Below are positions 45,749 through 57,500 of a stretch of DNA of 64,000 nucleotides, piece by piece. The position numbers were made by a program, and so were the translations under genes. The notes beneath the pieces were generated by a model. It ran no database searches. It was not told the DNA's origin and was given only the letters and a program-made list of their open reading frames with translations. The first letter of the stretch is position 1; each line of letters opens with the position of its first letter. The stretch comes from Sorex araneus (lineage: Eukaryota; Chordata; Mammalia; Eulipotyphla; Soricidae): assembly GCF_027595985.1 (NCBI RefSeq), contig NC_073308.1, positions 11,175,928 to 11,239,927 on the forward strand, given 5' to 3'.

Positions 45749-46403
45749 ATTGTTGTGGTGTTATGGAAGAGGGACCTTGAAGTTCACCGCTGGTTGTGTA
45801 AAAGGATTCTGAATGGGCTTGGTCAGTGGTGATCAATTTCTTCTGTACCCCCTCTAGAACGTGTCCCTCTCTGATGTTCCGCTATTCTTTATGTGAAACT
45901 TCAAGCAATGCTTTTTGAGAGTGGGGTCCTTTAACTTTGGCTTGAATAACTGCTTCTATTCATTGGTAGTTTTCAAAATTTGGAATTAGCTAGGAACCTA
46001 TTTAGGAAGTATTTTAAGGCCCGCTAAGATGATAATCAGGGATATAGGTGATGAATATTGAGAAGTACCAAATAAATGCTTGGTATTTAAAAAAAAATAA
46101 GTGTGGCCGGGTAAGCAGCCGCCGTTCAGAAGGAGGCCACGCCCACTTTGTTGAAGCCACGCCCGCTTTTGTTGAGGCCACGCCCACTAACACAATGTGG
46201 CTGGGTGACCTCAGGGAGGGAGCGGACCAGTGGGCCAGCGCTGGAGGGTGGCGAGGGTCTAGGTGGGCATTGCTCAGATAGGGTGGAGTCTGGTCCGAAG
46301 GAAGACGGCGAGGGGGGGAGGGGGTAGGGGGGAGGTGCAGGCACAGATGGGATGGCGCCCGTTCAGTCCACTAACCTACAAAAGGGAGCGGACCAGTGGG
46401 CCC
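45749..46403 (-). promoter_or_regulatory. L1 5'UTR / internal promoter region
   Basis: The 5' end (46090-46403) is GC- and CpG-rich, unlike its surroundings. It has two copies of a GGGAGCGGACCAGTGGGCC block on the plus strand (46220 and 46384) and three copies of CCACGCCCRCTTT/CTAA-type units with GGCCACGCCC (46137-46190). Such internal repeats near an L1 5' end usually belong to the internal promoter. CCACGCCC resembles GC-box/KLF-type sites; function is inferred. Confidence 0.6.
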
Positions 46404-47097
46404 TCCCCTCGACTAGATTAAAGAAAGAGATGAGCTCTATTCACCTATATATGTGTGCAAGTGCAATCACCTCCCAAAAAATAATAACTAAATAAATAAA
46501 CAAAAGATATGTCTCTCATATGCGGGGGGTGGGGGAGGAGACATAATAAGAGAACAACAAATGATCAATGGCAAAGGAAAAGAATATTTTGCCTACAGAA
46601 CTGAGCTTACTGGGAGTGAGTGGATTGGAAGGATCCTTGGGATATTGGTGGAGAAAAGTAGGTTCTTTGGTGATAGTTTGGTGTTGAAATGATGAAGCAT
46701 GCAAAGTGTGATTAACAGTGTTGTGAATTCCAATCCCAGTACCACAATAAAATGGTTTTTTTTCAAAGTATGGAAATTTAAACAGCAGTCAAAAAATTTT
46801 AAATATACAATCAGATAGCATTACTCATAAATTACACAAAAATTTAATATGTATCTTTTAAAAATAATTGAAGGGGAAATACTTCAATTTTATGAGTCAA
46901 GAGTATCAGAAATGAAAATTACGACCCAGTGTCTCTAGTAAATATAGAAGGCAAAATTCTCAACAAAACACTAGCAAATCAAATTCAACAATACGTTAAA
47001 AAGATCATACCCCATAGCCAAGTGAGATATTCTAATTATATACAAGTTAATTAATGTAATACACTGCATAAAAGGGAAGGACAAAAATCATATAATA

Positions 47098-47270
47098 TCA
47101 CTGTATCACTGTCATCCCATTGTTCATCGATTTACTCGAGTGAGCATCAGTAACGTCTCTATTACACTCAGCCCTGAGATTTTACCAGCCTCTCCTTACT
47201 TGTCTTTTCCAATGGAGGCTCTTTCAGGGTCAGGGGAATGAGACCTATTGACGATAGGTCTATTTGAAGA
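47098..47270 (-). mobile_element. SINE-B variant, antisense
   Basis: RTE-derived end (CTGTCATCCCATTGTTC, ATCGATTTACTCGAG, AGTAACGTCTCTATTAC), then a middle block not found in the 250-bp copies (CTCAGCCCTGAGATTTTAC, GGAGGCTCTTTCAGGGTCAG). The same block occurs at 51180-51465, defining a longer subfamily. The tRNA head is missing. Confidence 0.82.
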
Positions 47271-47562
47271 TATTAATAGATATAAAAAAATCCTTGGCAA
47301 GGTTCTACTCATTTATGGTATAAACTTAATAGTGAGGTGAGGATGGAAGGAATGTACTTCAACAAAATTAAGTTGAATATATTTCAATATAACATCATAT
47401 ACCACAAAATTACTCCTAATATCATATGCAAAGCATTTAAAATAAGGAGCAATACAAGGATGCTTATTATCAGTACCTCTATTTAATTTAGTCTTAGTAA
47501 AAAAGTAAATGCTACAATAAAGTGTCAAACTAAAAAATCAATACGAACTTGCTGTATTATTC

Positions 47563-47730
47563 AGGGCCAGAGTGACACAGGGCATGTAGGACGTTTGCCT
47601 TGCAAGCAGCTGACCTGGTCCAATCCTCAGCCTTCCATATCCCATATGGTCCCCCAAGCACTGACAGGAGCAATCCCTGAATGCAGAACCAGGAGTAACC
47701 TCTAAGCATCACTGGGTGTGAACCCCCCAA

Positions 47731-47770
<40 letters not shown>

Positions 47771-47786
47771 GTATATATATATATAC
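47563..47786 (+). mobile_element. SINE-A with (AT)n tail
   Basis: GGGCCAGAGTGACACAGGGC, CCCATATGGTCCCCCAAG and GGGTGTGAACCCCCC. The tail is a 58-bp AT dinucleotide array (47729-47786) with ACATAT and GTATAT interruptions, able to form a cruciform. Confidence 0.88.
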
Positions 47787-48420
47787 CTGTTGCATTACTA
47801 ATTTAAACAAGGAAAAGAGATGAAAATTAAGAAAACAATACCACTTGAAATCATAACAAAAAAACAAAGTAAATATCTAGAAATAAATTAGCAAAGGAAG
47901 TTCCTAGACAACATAAACTACAAGACATATAATGTAGGGAAAAGTATCCTATGTTCCAATGGAGAATTAATGCAGACATAATAGCCATCTACAAAAAAAT
48001 GGATGCACTATAATACTTTTCAAAATTTCAGTGAAATTTTTAGGAAAAAAAACAATAATATGAAGTTCTATGTGGAGCCTCAAAAGAGGTAAAATAATTG
48101 TAGCAGCTTTGAGAAAAAAGAAATTCAAGGCATACTATGACCCAACTTCACACTACATGAAAGAGCAACAGTAATTAAAGCAGTATGATGTTGGCCCAAA
48201 AATAGACACACAAATCAATAAAACATAATCAACAGTCCAGAAACAAGCTCTTACGTAGATTACTGACATGCAATCTATGACAGAAAAGTTATGATCCTAC
48301 AACGGAGAGAGATAATAAACTGTTAATAGTTTGGCAAAAACTGGAAAGATATAGGAAAAATAATGAAAATGAGTCCTCCTTAATACCATGCACAAATCAT
48401 TTTAAGTCATTTCACTGGTG

Positions 48421-48819
48421 TAATCACATGTACTGTTTGCATTTATATGAAAAAGACAAGACACCACAGTAGAGGCAGTGTCCCCCGACAGGCCCAACAT
48501 ACTGACCTGACCCTTCACGGGGAACGTTTGCTGACTTCCAATTCAGGACACTGTTTCACAACTCATCACTTTAAAGACCCACATATAAAAGCACATTTAA
48601 AAAATAAAGAAAAAAATTAAGAACCCATATACTTTGCTTACAACAGTTTTTTGTTTGTCTAGGTTTGCAATAGGAGCGAGTGGAGGGAAGCAGGCAAGGT
48701 CCCCAAATGGTGCTTGGGATACCCAGGGCCCCTCCCAGGATTCTTGGTCAACAGGGTGGGCATTTCAAAGCTAGGCCCAGGGATGCGGCCCTCGTGGGCC
48801 CTACGGTCCTAGTGCTCAC
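48421..48819. other. Unassigned sequence
   Basis: No gene or repeat recognised. Confidence 0.35.
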
Positions 48820-48935
48820 AGCCAGCCAGGGCCACCAGGCAAAGGCTCTGGGGACCTAAGGGTGCAGGGACAGAACTGGCATGGAATGCCTGCAAGGTGG
48901 CAGCTCACCTTATACTATCTTCCTGGCCCTGAGCA
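48820..48935 (-). mobile_element. Possible old SINE-A, antisense
   Basis: Only the antisense head is suggestive: CCTGCAAGGTGGCAGC, CACCTTATACTATCTTCC and TGGCCCTGA. The body is too diverged to be sure. Confidence 0.4.
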
Positions 48936-50678
48936 GGACTTTAAGTTAGGATCACCAAGGATCAATTTTCTCTTAGTAGAAAGTAAAATTTTAAACAGCA
49001 CAAAATGTTTTTGTCTTTGACAATCATTTGATCGACAAATTCATTTCTGAGCAAATAAAATTCTACAACTTGAGAGCACTTGACCTAGAAGAGTTCCAGA
49101 AAACAAAACCAAAAAAAAAAAAAAGTCAACATGATTTAGGCATCCCTGTTTTGAGGAACAGTTGGACATTAGTTTTGAAAATAGTAGTTTCTGTGATTAG
49201 TTGTTACTCTTGTTACTCTAAAGACTATCAGGAAAAGAAAGTCCCTAATCAGTGTACTGGGCCTGGCTCCCTTCCACCTGCATAAAGGGCTCTTTGGACC
49301 TGGAGGCGAGGGTGCATCTCTTGGCTATTTGGCTGCTGTCTCAGGACCAGCCTGGCACTCTCACACAGGAGTGTGTACAAGCCACAGGGCCCTGCCAGTG
49401 GAGAGACCAAGGCCCTGGAGTTTCCAGATTTCCCAGTTTTGAAGAACTTTCCTAGCCCCTGTGTCTGATTCGAGCAGCAGATGCTAACATCCAAGTGGGT
49501 TCAGTGATTCTGCTTCAGGCCTCCATGACAGTTAGATGGAGTGTGCATCTTATCTCCTGCAGTCATTTTGTCTGCAAAGGAAAATTCCCAAGACTGGTGA
49601 GCTCTTGCCCTGTGGCAAGAGAAGAATCACATGACGTGGGACCCGGACTTCTCCAAGCCAAAGTGGGGGTGCTGCCACAGGGACCCCAGACCACAAGTAA
49701 AAGCAACTGCAGATTCCCAACGTGGCACTTGTGCCATGGGCTTTTCCAGCATTTTTTGTTTTGTCAGAGGAGGGATTAATGAGTATCTCGATTTGGCCCC
49801 TGGGGACAGCTCTGTTAGGATTTGGAAACTGTAGCTCTGTTTTCTGCCCTGGGGTGGAATTTGAAAGTCTCCATTAGCTTTTCTCCCTGCAGCTCCCACT
49901 GACTCCAGGTTGCTGACTAGTGAAATAGGTTATTGAGATAATAATAACAATAACATCAGTAACACTAACAATTCCTCATGGCATCAAGATGTTACTGCAG
50001 CCCTGGGATGAAGCTCAGTTCGGTAAGATGAAACAAGGTTGCACAAAGCTGCTCCAGGAATGCTGTCTGGCCTCTAGCCTGACCCCTGCTGTGCCTTCCC
50101 CCTGCGCCAACAGCTGGAGACGTGGAAAGGTTGTGTTCGGAACCCCGGCTCCATCCCGTATCAGCATCCTGAGAAACACAGTAAACATCGACAACAGGAC
50201 AGGACATAAGCCCATAGCAATGACTTGTAAAAAGCTCCAAACAGATTCAAGGACAAAGAATAACAAGAGTAGAATAAAGATTAATAAAAATGGTTTTATA
50301 AAATTTTATTCTTCCAAATTCCTTTTATAGACAGATTCCAAATGGAGCCCAGACTTACCAGCTGAGTGGTTTCACAGCGTTGTGAGACTGGGAGCGTATG
50401 GGCTCAAGACAGCCAAACCTCTCAGACCAGAAGGGGTGCAGCGGGTCGGGCAGCAGCCCAGGGCACTGATGCCCAGAAGCAGGGCCTCAGACACCACTTC
50501 ACAGGCCTTCTTTCACATCTGTCTCTTTGACATTCTGTAGTCTGGTTTGGCTTTAATACTAACATGAAACACAAGCTCAGGGAATGTGTTCCCTCTGCCC
50601 TAAATTTTACATTTTTATGATAATGAAAAACTTTTCACCCACTTGTAAAACACCCACACCCAAACCCACAATCACACC

Positions 50679-50681
<3 letters not shown>
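48936..50681. other. Unassigned sequence
   Basis: Moderately GC-rich from 49250 to 50500, with several overlapping short frames on both strands, none with a known motif. Could be unique host (intergenic or intronic) sequence. Confidence 0.4.

Positions 50682-50727
<46 letters not shown>
50682..50727 (+). repeat. (CA)n microsatellite
   Basis: About 23 CA units, slightly imperfect at the left end (CACACCCAAACACAC). Able to adopt Z-DNA. Confidence 0.97.
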
Positions 50728-50730
<3 letters not shown>

Positions 50731-50851
50731 ACTTCATGAAAGTTTTGGGAAAAGAAACTTTCAAGAGCAAAGATGGTGTGTGTCATTCTTGCTTCCTGAA
50801 AACTACCAATATAAGAAAATGTCTTTTCCTCCATTCAAAAACTCCTCTAGG

Positions 50852-51036
50852 AGACTGGAGCGATAGCACAGCGGGGAGGGCATTTGCCTTGCACGTGGCC
50901 AACCTGGGTTTGATTCCAGCATCCCACATGGTCCCCCGAGCACCACCAGGAGTTATTCCTGAGTGTAGAGCCAAGAGTTAACCCCTTTGCATCACCAAGT
51001 GTGACTCAAAACAGCAAAAAATAATAATAATAAAAA
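50852..51036 (+). mobile_element. SINE-A, sense, young
   Basis: GAGACTGGAGCGATAGCAC, box A (TAGCACAGCGGG), box B (GGTTTGATTCC), the end GTGTGACTCAAAACAGC, and a tail with AATAAT units. A short duplication CTCCTCTAG/ATCCTCTAG flanks it. Confidence 0.93.
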
Positions 51037-51179
51037 ATCCTCTAGAGATAGATCAGTTTCTCTAACTGCAGTCACATTCAGTGTCAGGAATACAAAGTCA
51101 GTTACAGCATCAAGGCCACTGCCAGTCAATTTCAATCCACGGCCTTGGTTGTAACTACTAAAACAGAAGACTATTTCTC

Positions 51180-51465
51180 ATCATCATTATCATCATCCTG
51201 TTGATCTTTAAATTTTTCAAGTGGTCTCAGTAACGTCTCCATTTGTCCTAGCCCTGAGATTTTAGAAGCTTCTCTTTACTCGTTCTTTTTCCAACAATGC
51301 CGCACTGGAGGCTGTTTCAAGGTCAAAGGAATGAGACCTATCATTGTTACTGGTTTTGGCATATGAATATGCCACGGGGAGTTTTCGAGGCTCTCCCATG
51401 GGGGCAGGAAACTCTCAGTAGCTTGCCAGGCTCTCCCAGAGGGAGAACTAGGCCATAAGATGTTG
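51180..51465 (-). mobile_element. SINE-B long variant, antisense
   Basis: Antisense order: TCATCATCATTATCATC tail units, a diverged RTE end (TTCAAGTGGTCTCAG, AACGTCTCCATTTG), the extra block (TAGCCCTGAGATTTTAG; GAGGCTGTTTCAAGGTC), the hairpin (GGCATATGAATATGCC), then GGCTCTCCCATGGGGGC and AGCTTGCCAGGCTCTCC. The tRNA head is absent or unrecognisable. Confidence 0.85.
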
Positions 51466-53966
51466 CAAAGCAGCCGCACACTTCCAGGAGCTTGGTTTTA
51501 TAGTCAACTGCCTTGGTTGTAAGACAACCAAGAAACAGAAGGCTGTTTCTAGATAGATTAATTCATATCTACCTGTTTGACCCCTGCAGTGCATTAATTT
51601 CTTCAGTCTGTCCAGGTGTGCTGAGTGTCCCACACCCCAGACACTGCACTGCACACAGAATTTAGGTCCCCAGGAGGCGCATCATGATTAAGCACAGAAA
51701 CCAGAAGAACGGACTCTGAAACTTGTGCAGTTCAGGGCTGGGGCAATCAGGGAGTGGGCTGGCCGTAGAGCCAGGGGCCCTGGGGAGTGAGCCCAGGCAA
51801 GAGAAGAGTCTCCCTTGAAGCCTAAACAAAATACTTGAGGCAGACATGAATTAAGCGCCCCCAAGCTCACAGAAAGGCTATCTCAATAAAAAAGGGCAAG
51901 GTCGCTGATGGGCAGCAGCCCGCTTTGGTCCCTTGGGCTTTCCAGAACAAATATCTCAAACGAGAGTCCAGACAACACAAACTCTCACGCCCTGAAATGG
52001 TGTGGCAAAGCTGGCTTCTCGAAAAGCTCCGCCCACAGCTGCAGGTGACCAGAGGCCCCCATACTCTCAGAGTCCTGGTCTCCTTTCACTGAGGACACCA
52101 GGCACGCTGCTCTCAGGCCCACTTTAGTGAGGTTACCTAACTCAATTACCCCTTCAAAGACTGTTTCCAAACAACCATGAGTTATGCCATGAGTTCCTGG
52201 AGTTAAGTGGTAACATTGAAGTTTTGAGGAGACACAGACATACAGGGTCTGATACAAAAGGTCCAGGAGACCAAGGAATGGGAGCATCTGGACTCCAGTG
52301 GAAAGTGCTCCAGAAACCAGAGGGTGTTGTATGCATGGGGGAGCGGGTGGTCACAAGTCAAGTCAAGTCAAGTCAAGCACCCACAGATGCTTTGACTGCG
52401 GGTCTCAAAGCAAGGCAGTGAAGTGAGCTAGGCACAGGCTCCTCTGGCCCCAAAGCCTGTGTGCCCATCTCCCGGCTCAGGCACTGAAAGGAAGTGACCA
52501 TCAGCCCAGCTACTGTATCAAACATTCAAGCCTGGGGCTTAAGGAACACACTTATTTTTTTCTCTCACACTTCTAGAGGCTGGAAGTCAATGAACAACAG
52601 CTGACTCTTTCTGGGAAGCCCCTTTCTATGACCATATTCTCATAAAGGGAGGGAAGGCAACGGAGAAACCTTCTGAGCTTCCTCTGGCCTAAGAGCTTTC
52701 CAGAGTCCCCACCTCTCCACTGCCCAGTGCTGGGCGAATGACCGCTGTCTCAGCTTTGGGCGAACGGGGGCACATGCTGTGCATAACTTCACAAGGTTGG
52801 GATGGGCTCCCTGGGTGTTCCTGCTCCCACAACAGTCAGAGAGCTGCCCCCACGCCGGTGTCTCTCTCAGCAACCCTAAGGCCTGCAGCGATGAAGGCAG
52901 AGGTATCTTCTTGGGTTTGATGAGGGATGAAGTCCTATTCCAGTCATCTGTCCTACACTTGCTCTTGTGGCAGGGGACAGCAGAATAGAAAATGTTTTCA
53001 CCTGTGATTGGCTCTTCTTTCCCACTTTCCTTAAAAGGACAACATATGTATATTTGTTTCACAAATCCTGGGGAAGGGGCTAATTTGCCAGAACAGGCTT
53101 TGGGAATGCTGACGTTTTGAACTCAGTTTGCAAGTCATCTATTCCATTTGATAAAGGAAGACATAGGTTCCCTCAGGTCCCCGGTGTAAAGTGAGGAAGC
53201 ACAGATTGTCTCTAACCATGGAACCCCAGCACTTCCTCCCAGCCCCAGAATAATAGACTCAAAAATGCTAGGCAAGACAATGAGACTCAGTGCTACAATA
53301 TAGCAGGAATAAACACAGTTACTCACAGTTTGTGTTGAAACCTTACAGATGTATAAACTACCTACTTTCTGCTTATTCAAATAATGAGAAAACACTTCCT
53401 CAAATACCTTAGACTTTACCCAAAGGGGAGCACCACAGATAAAGAGGTCAAAGACAAGTGCATGTATGACCAGCACTTCAAATAGTACCCAGAGCCCTGG
53501 TCCTAATCACTGGAGTGTACAGACCTGGATCCTTTTCCAAATGTAAATTTCACTTTTGTTCCTCCTTCCTATGTTTTATGCTCCTGAAAGACACCTCAAG
53601 TCAGCTAGTTTATCTGTCATATTTCCCCAGCAAACCCCCAAGACTTAATACCTAGTTGACTCTTCCAAATTCATGTTCCTCTATAAATCGAAATGGAGAA
53701 AAATCCACAGCAATGCTGATCTCCATTGGTTACATTAATGTCCAGGCTTAGACCAGTGCATGGTCGCTGTGCAGGGCAACTACTGCAGCATTGTTCTCCC
53801 CTTTAAATCCGAACCAACACTTTGCACTTCTCGACCAGTGGTAGCACTTCCCAGTGCAAGCAAGAAGAATACCAAGACAGCAGCAGCTGGTTCTGAAGAC
53901 ATTAGGCTGCCTATCAAAGTCTGCACCACCAAGTCTGATTTCATTCATCTCACTCAACAAATTTAG
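51466..53966. other. Unassigned sequence
   Basis: 2.5 kb of mid-GC sequence with no recognised repeat except a short (AAGTC)n run at about 52355-52376. The frames at 52640-53062, 53135-53476 (minus) and 53760-53966 (plus) show no known domain or splice-bounded exon that I can support. Confidence 0.4.
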
Positions 53967-54148
53967 TTATTTTTAATTGAGTCACCATGAGATATACAGT
54001 TATGAAATTGTTCCTGATTGGGTTTCAGTCATATAATGTTTCAACAGCCATCCCTACACCAGTGAACATTTCCCACCACCAATATTCCAGGGTTCCCTCC
54101 CATGTCCCACCCCCCCATGCCCAATGTGGCCTCTATAACAGACATTTT

Positions 54149-54202
<54 letters not shown>

Positions 54203-54545
54203 GTGTGTGTGTCTCTGTCTCTGTCTCTGTCTCTCTCTGTCTCTCTGTCTCTGTCTCTGTCTGCCTCTGTCTCTCTGTCTCTGTCTGTCTCTCTCCCTCC
54301 CTTCTTTTCCTTTCAGGCATTATGGAGTGCAATACAGGTACTAAAATGTTCTCATGCTTCTCATTCACTTTGCCTCCTTTCAGCAACCAGTTATTGTCCA
54401 GAGTGATCACTTCCAACCATCATTGTCAGAGTGGTCCCTTCTCTGTCCTAACTGACCTCCATGCCTCCTGGCCCCTTGTGGCAAGCTTCCACCATGGGCC
54501 AGTCCTCCTGACCCTTGTTTCTATTGTCTTTAGATATAATTTTAT
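53967..54545 (-). mobile_element. L1 3'UTR-type relic with (CT)n core
   Basis: TTTTTAATTGAGTCACC, GGGTTTCAGTCATATAATG, CACCAGTGAACATTTCCC and TCCCACCCCCCC match the antisense ends of L1s here. The core 54153-54300 is a CT/CTGT microsatellite, the expanded polypurine tract. Then GAGTGCAATACAGGTAC and a diverged part. Confidence 0.65.
54153..54300 (+). repeat. (CT)n / (CTGT)n microsatellite
   Basis: CT dinucleotides, then GTGTGT, then mixed CTCTGT units. Long Ser/Leu-rich frames here are translations of the repeat. Confidence 0.95.
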
Positions 54546-54599
54546 AATTTTATAATAATGTTTTATAATTTTTATATAATTTTATAATAATTTTATAAA

Positions 54600-57500
54600 A
54601 GAATTTATTTAGAATTTTATAATAATTCTTTCATTTTCAGCATATTTGTGTCTTTTGAGCCAAAGTGAGTCTCCTATAAAGACAGTACAGTTACTATTAT
54701 TGTTGTTGTTGTTGTTGTTAAATGTGCTGTCTTTAAATTGGATGCTTTATTTATATTTAAAGTAATTATTATTCAGGAAGGTCATTATTATGCCATTTTA
54801 TTATTTATAATCCATGTTTTGCGTCTTTAATTGTTTGCCCATGTTTGATTAATTTTTTCTAGTACACTACTTTGATCCTATTCTGCATAATTTTTGGTCT
54901 TAACTGAATCTTCTCAGTTACTTCCAACTTTACAATCTGAATACTATAATGCTAATTACAGTATTACATCGTAAGTATATAACAACATTGTTTATACAGT
55001 TATACAAAAACTCTGAAAATACTACCATATCAAGATCCTGTTATCACAAATCACACCTTTATAAAGTACATCCTTGAACATAAATAATGGATGTGTTCCA
55101 CACTTTAATTTTAAATAATATGGTAAAAAAGAAAAAGCAATTTTGTGAATCAGAAGTATAATATCTTTTATAGCTTCTACTATCACCTTTCATATTTACC
55201 TTTGGAATTATATTTGCCAGGACCCTGTATTTCTTCATATGGCTTTGAGTTACTGTCTAGTGTTACTTCATTTCTGTCTTCAGAAATCTTTTTAGCATTT
55301 CTTACAGACCAGCCTACTTGCAATAGACTTCCTGGGCTTTTGTTGATCTAGGGAAGTCTTCCCTGTTCCTCCCTTCCTAAAGGAGAGTTTTGCCAGATCT
55401 ATGATTATTCAGTTATTTCTTTTATCACTTTAAATGTGTTTCTACACTTCATTCTAGCCACCATCCTTCCTGGTGAAAAGTTGGCTGCTACTCTTACCAG
55501 GAATCTTTTGCAAACAAACATACTAATTTGGACCCTCTGCGCCTAAAGACTTTGATTCCAAAGACCTAACACATTTGGGCATCCAGCGCAGCTTCTAATA
55601 GCAATGCACTGGGACTGCAAACTGGGCTGCAGCTCTGTGCTGCCCGGGGGTGGATCTTTCCTCCCCACCCTGTCTTCCTGTACGGAAAATGCCGGCGGCG
55701 GCGGCAGAATCCACATGGCAGGAGCCATCTTCTAAGTCTTCTAACCCAGAAGTATTCGATTTTTACACTTGGGGCTCCTAGGGAATCATGGGAAGTGGGT
55801 GTAACCGGCACGCCCTCGGCCCAGATAAATTCGGAGCTGCTGAGAGTGAAACAGACCCTCTGCGCCTAAAGACTTTGATTCCAGAGACTTCTTACAGCAA
55901 TGCACTGGGACTGTGAGCTGGGCTATGCAATTTCTGGCAGAATTTTCCATGGACTTTATACAGAAATCCAAAACCGCGCGGACTTAACATCTATAATTGT
56001 CAGCAATGTGAAATGGTTCCTTTTGAACAGGTCTGACTTGGGGGGGAAACTCCAAATAATAGCAATGAGTTTTTGTTGAAATATTGAAGGTTATTAATGT
56101 AGCAGCCACTTCTCTGGACTGTGAACTAAGCAACAGCCCCACGCAGGGCGAGAAGAGGAAATATCCCTCTTTCCCAGTTGTTTCCCATTTTCAGGGAGAA
56201 ACGCGGCGTAGCGTCCACCATACTATGAGGCGCGGGAAGGGGGATGAGGGGGGGAAAAAAAAGGAAAAGGAAAGAGAAAAAAAAAGAGTTATGTACTTGG
56301 AGCAGTGGGGCTACATATCTCTCCATTCTCAGCAATGGAAAACTAATTATCAAATGCTTCCTTGGTAGTAGGGCTGTCTTTCTTGGGTGGAAACTCCAAC
56401 AACAATAGTGAGTTTTGTGTTGAAATATGGTACGTAATCAAGGTAAAGAGAAAATGAAGTGAAATTCATCAGTTATACAGTCGGGGGTGGGGGGTGGGGG
56501 CGGGGGGTATACTGGGGTTTTTGGTGTTGGAATATGGGCACTGGTGAAGGGATGGGTGTTTGAATACTGTGTAACTGAGACATAAACCTGAGAACTTTGT
56601 AACTTTCCACATGGTGATTCAATAAAATTTTTTTAAAAAAACATACTAATTTGCTTTTTACTTCTGCTTTCATGATTCTGTCTCTGCTTTTGCATTTTAA
56701 GAGTTTATTTATAGTACGTCATGTATTTTCGTTTATCCTGCTTAGATTCAATGACTGAGTTTGACTGAGGTTCTCGACTGGATAGATCTATGTATTTTCA
56801 TCTAATTAGAAAGGTTGGAGGCTGTTATTCCATTAAAAACATTTTCATCCCTCTTCTGAGAATCCTGTAATGTTTATGTACTTTGTGGTCCCTCACAGAG
56901 CTCTAAGATCTGTTTACTTTTCTTTTTTTCCTTTCTTTTGTGCACTTATATAATTAAAACTGAGTTAAATTCAAGACTGTTAATTCTTCCTGATCTTATT
57001 CAAATGTACTGTGTTGGACCCCTCTAGTGAAATTACCCATTTTAGCTTTTCAGCTCCAGAATTTGTGTTTGATTTTATTCGTATTTTATGTTCCTTTTTT
57101 TATATTTTCTATTTGTTTTTTTCTATTTGTTTTAACCTCATTCCTGGTCTTTTTTTGGTTTTTGTGTTTATGGTTTTCATTAGCCATTTGAGCTGATTTT
57201 AACAAAGCTTATTTAAAGGTTTTTTTAATAGCAAATCTAATTAATATCTGGGCTTCCTCAGGGACAATTAACATTCATTTGTTTTTTCCTGTGAATGGCT
57301 CATACTTTCTTGTTTCTCTGCATGTGTTGTAATCTTTTGCTGAAAACTGGATATTTTGAATATTTAATGTGGTGACTCTGGAAATAAAAAAATCTCCCAA
57401 TCCCCAGGGTTTGTGGATTGTTTTTGGTGAGTTATGATTGTTTGTTTTGTAAATCTTCTAAAATCTCTCTCCTAAAGACTATTTGTTGTCATATGAAATC

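Larger units (their letters stand above)
38981..46403 (-). mobile_element. Near-full-length young L1, nested
   Basis: 7.4 kb flanked by a 14-bp duplication CCCCTCGACTAGAT (38967-38980 and 46404-46417). From 5' (right): GC-rich 5'UTR, ORF1 (start 45748), 43-bp spacer, ORF2 (start 43518), 3'UTR with polypurine tract (C-rich 39340-39415 on this strand), an A-rich end at 39197-39217, then ~210 bp of extra sequence and a second short A-run at 38982-38988. Later insertions are a solo LTR and a SINE-A. Few disabling lesions compared with other L1s here. Confidence 0.92.
38498..46765 (+). mobile_element. HAL1-like element copy 2, split by L1
   Basis: Left part (38498-38980) is the C-terminus of an L1-type ORF1 (KLNEMNAFTSPRMLYPPRL, DRQQLREFIALKPALQESLE, stop at 38702), then CATGTGGCACTGAGTATGG. 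Right part (46404-46765) is the 3'UTR with GAACTGAGCTTACTGGGAG and a terminal CCACAATAAAATGG. Joined across the L1, there are only ~350 bp from the ORF1 stop to the poly(A) signal once a SINE is set aside, so there is no ORF2. That is the HAL1 (half-L1) layout. Confidence 0.65.
46800..48420 (+). mobile_element. Old L1 ORF2 relic, sense
   Basis: ORF2-like words in collinear order: TATAGAAGGCAAAATTCTC (NIEGKILNK-like), CAATACGTTAAAAAGATC, AAAATCATATAATATC, GGATGCTTATTATCAGTAC, CAAGGAAAAGAGATG and ACTACATGAAAGAGCAAC (after the FADD region). Many stops. Interrupted by a SINE-B (47098-47270) and a SINE-A (47563-47728). Confidence 0.7.

Noticed and set aside
45530-45832. Plus-strand 100-residue frame
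   Set aside because: It is made of antisense SINE-A plus antisense L1 ORF1.
53760-53966. 68-residue plus-strand frame as a conserved exon
   Set aside because: No recognised motif, no clear splice signals, and overlapping frames on the minus strand are equally open.
53987-54555. Ser/Leu-rich frames of >100 residues on plus, Arg/Glu-rich on minus
   Set aside because: Translations of the (CT)n and (CTGT)n microsatellite within an L1 3'UTR relic.
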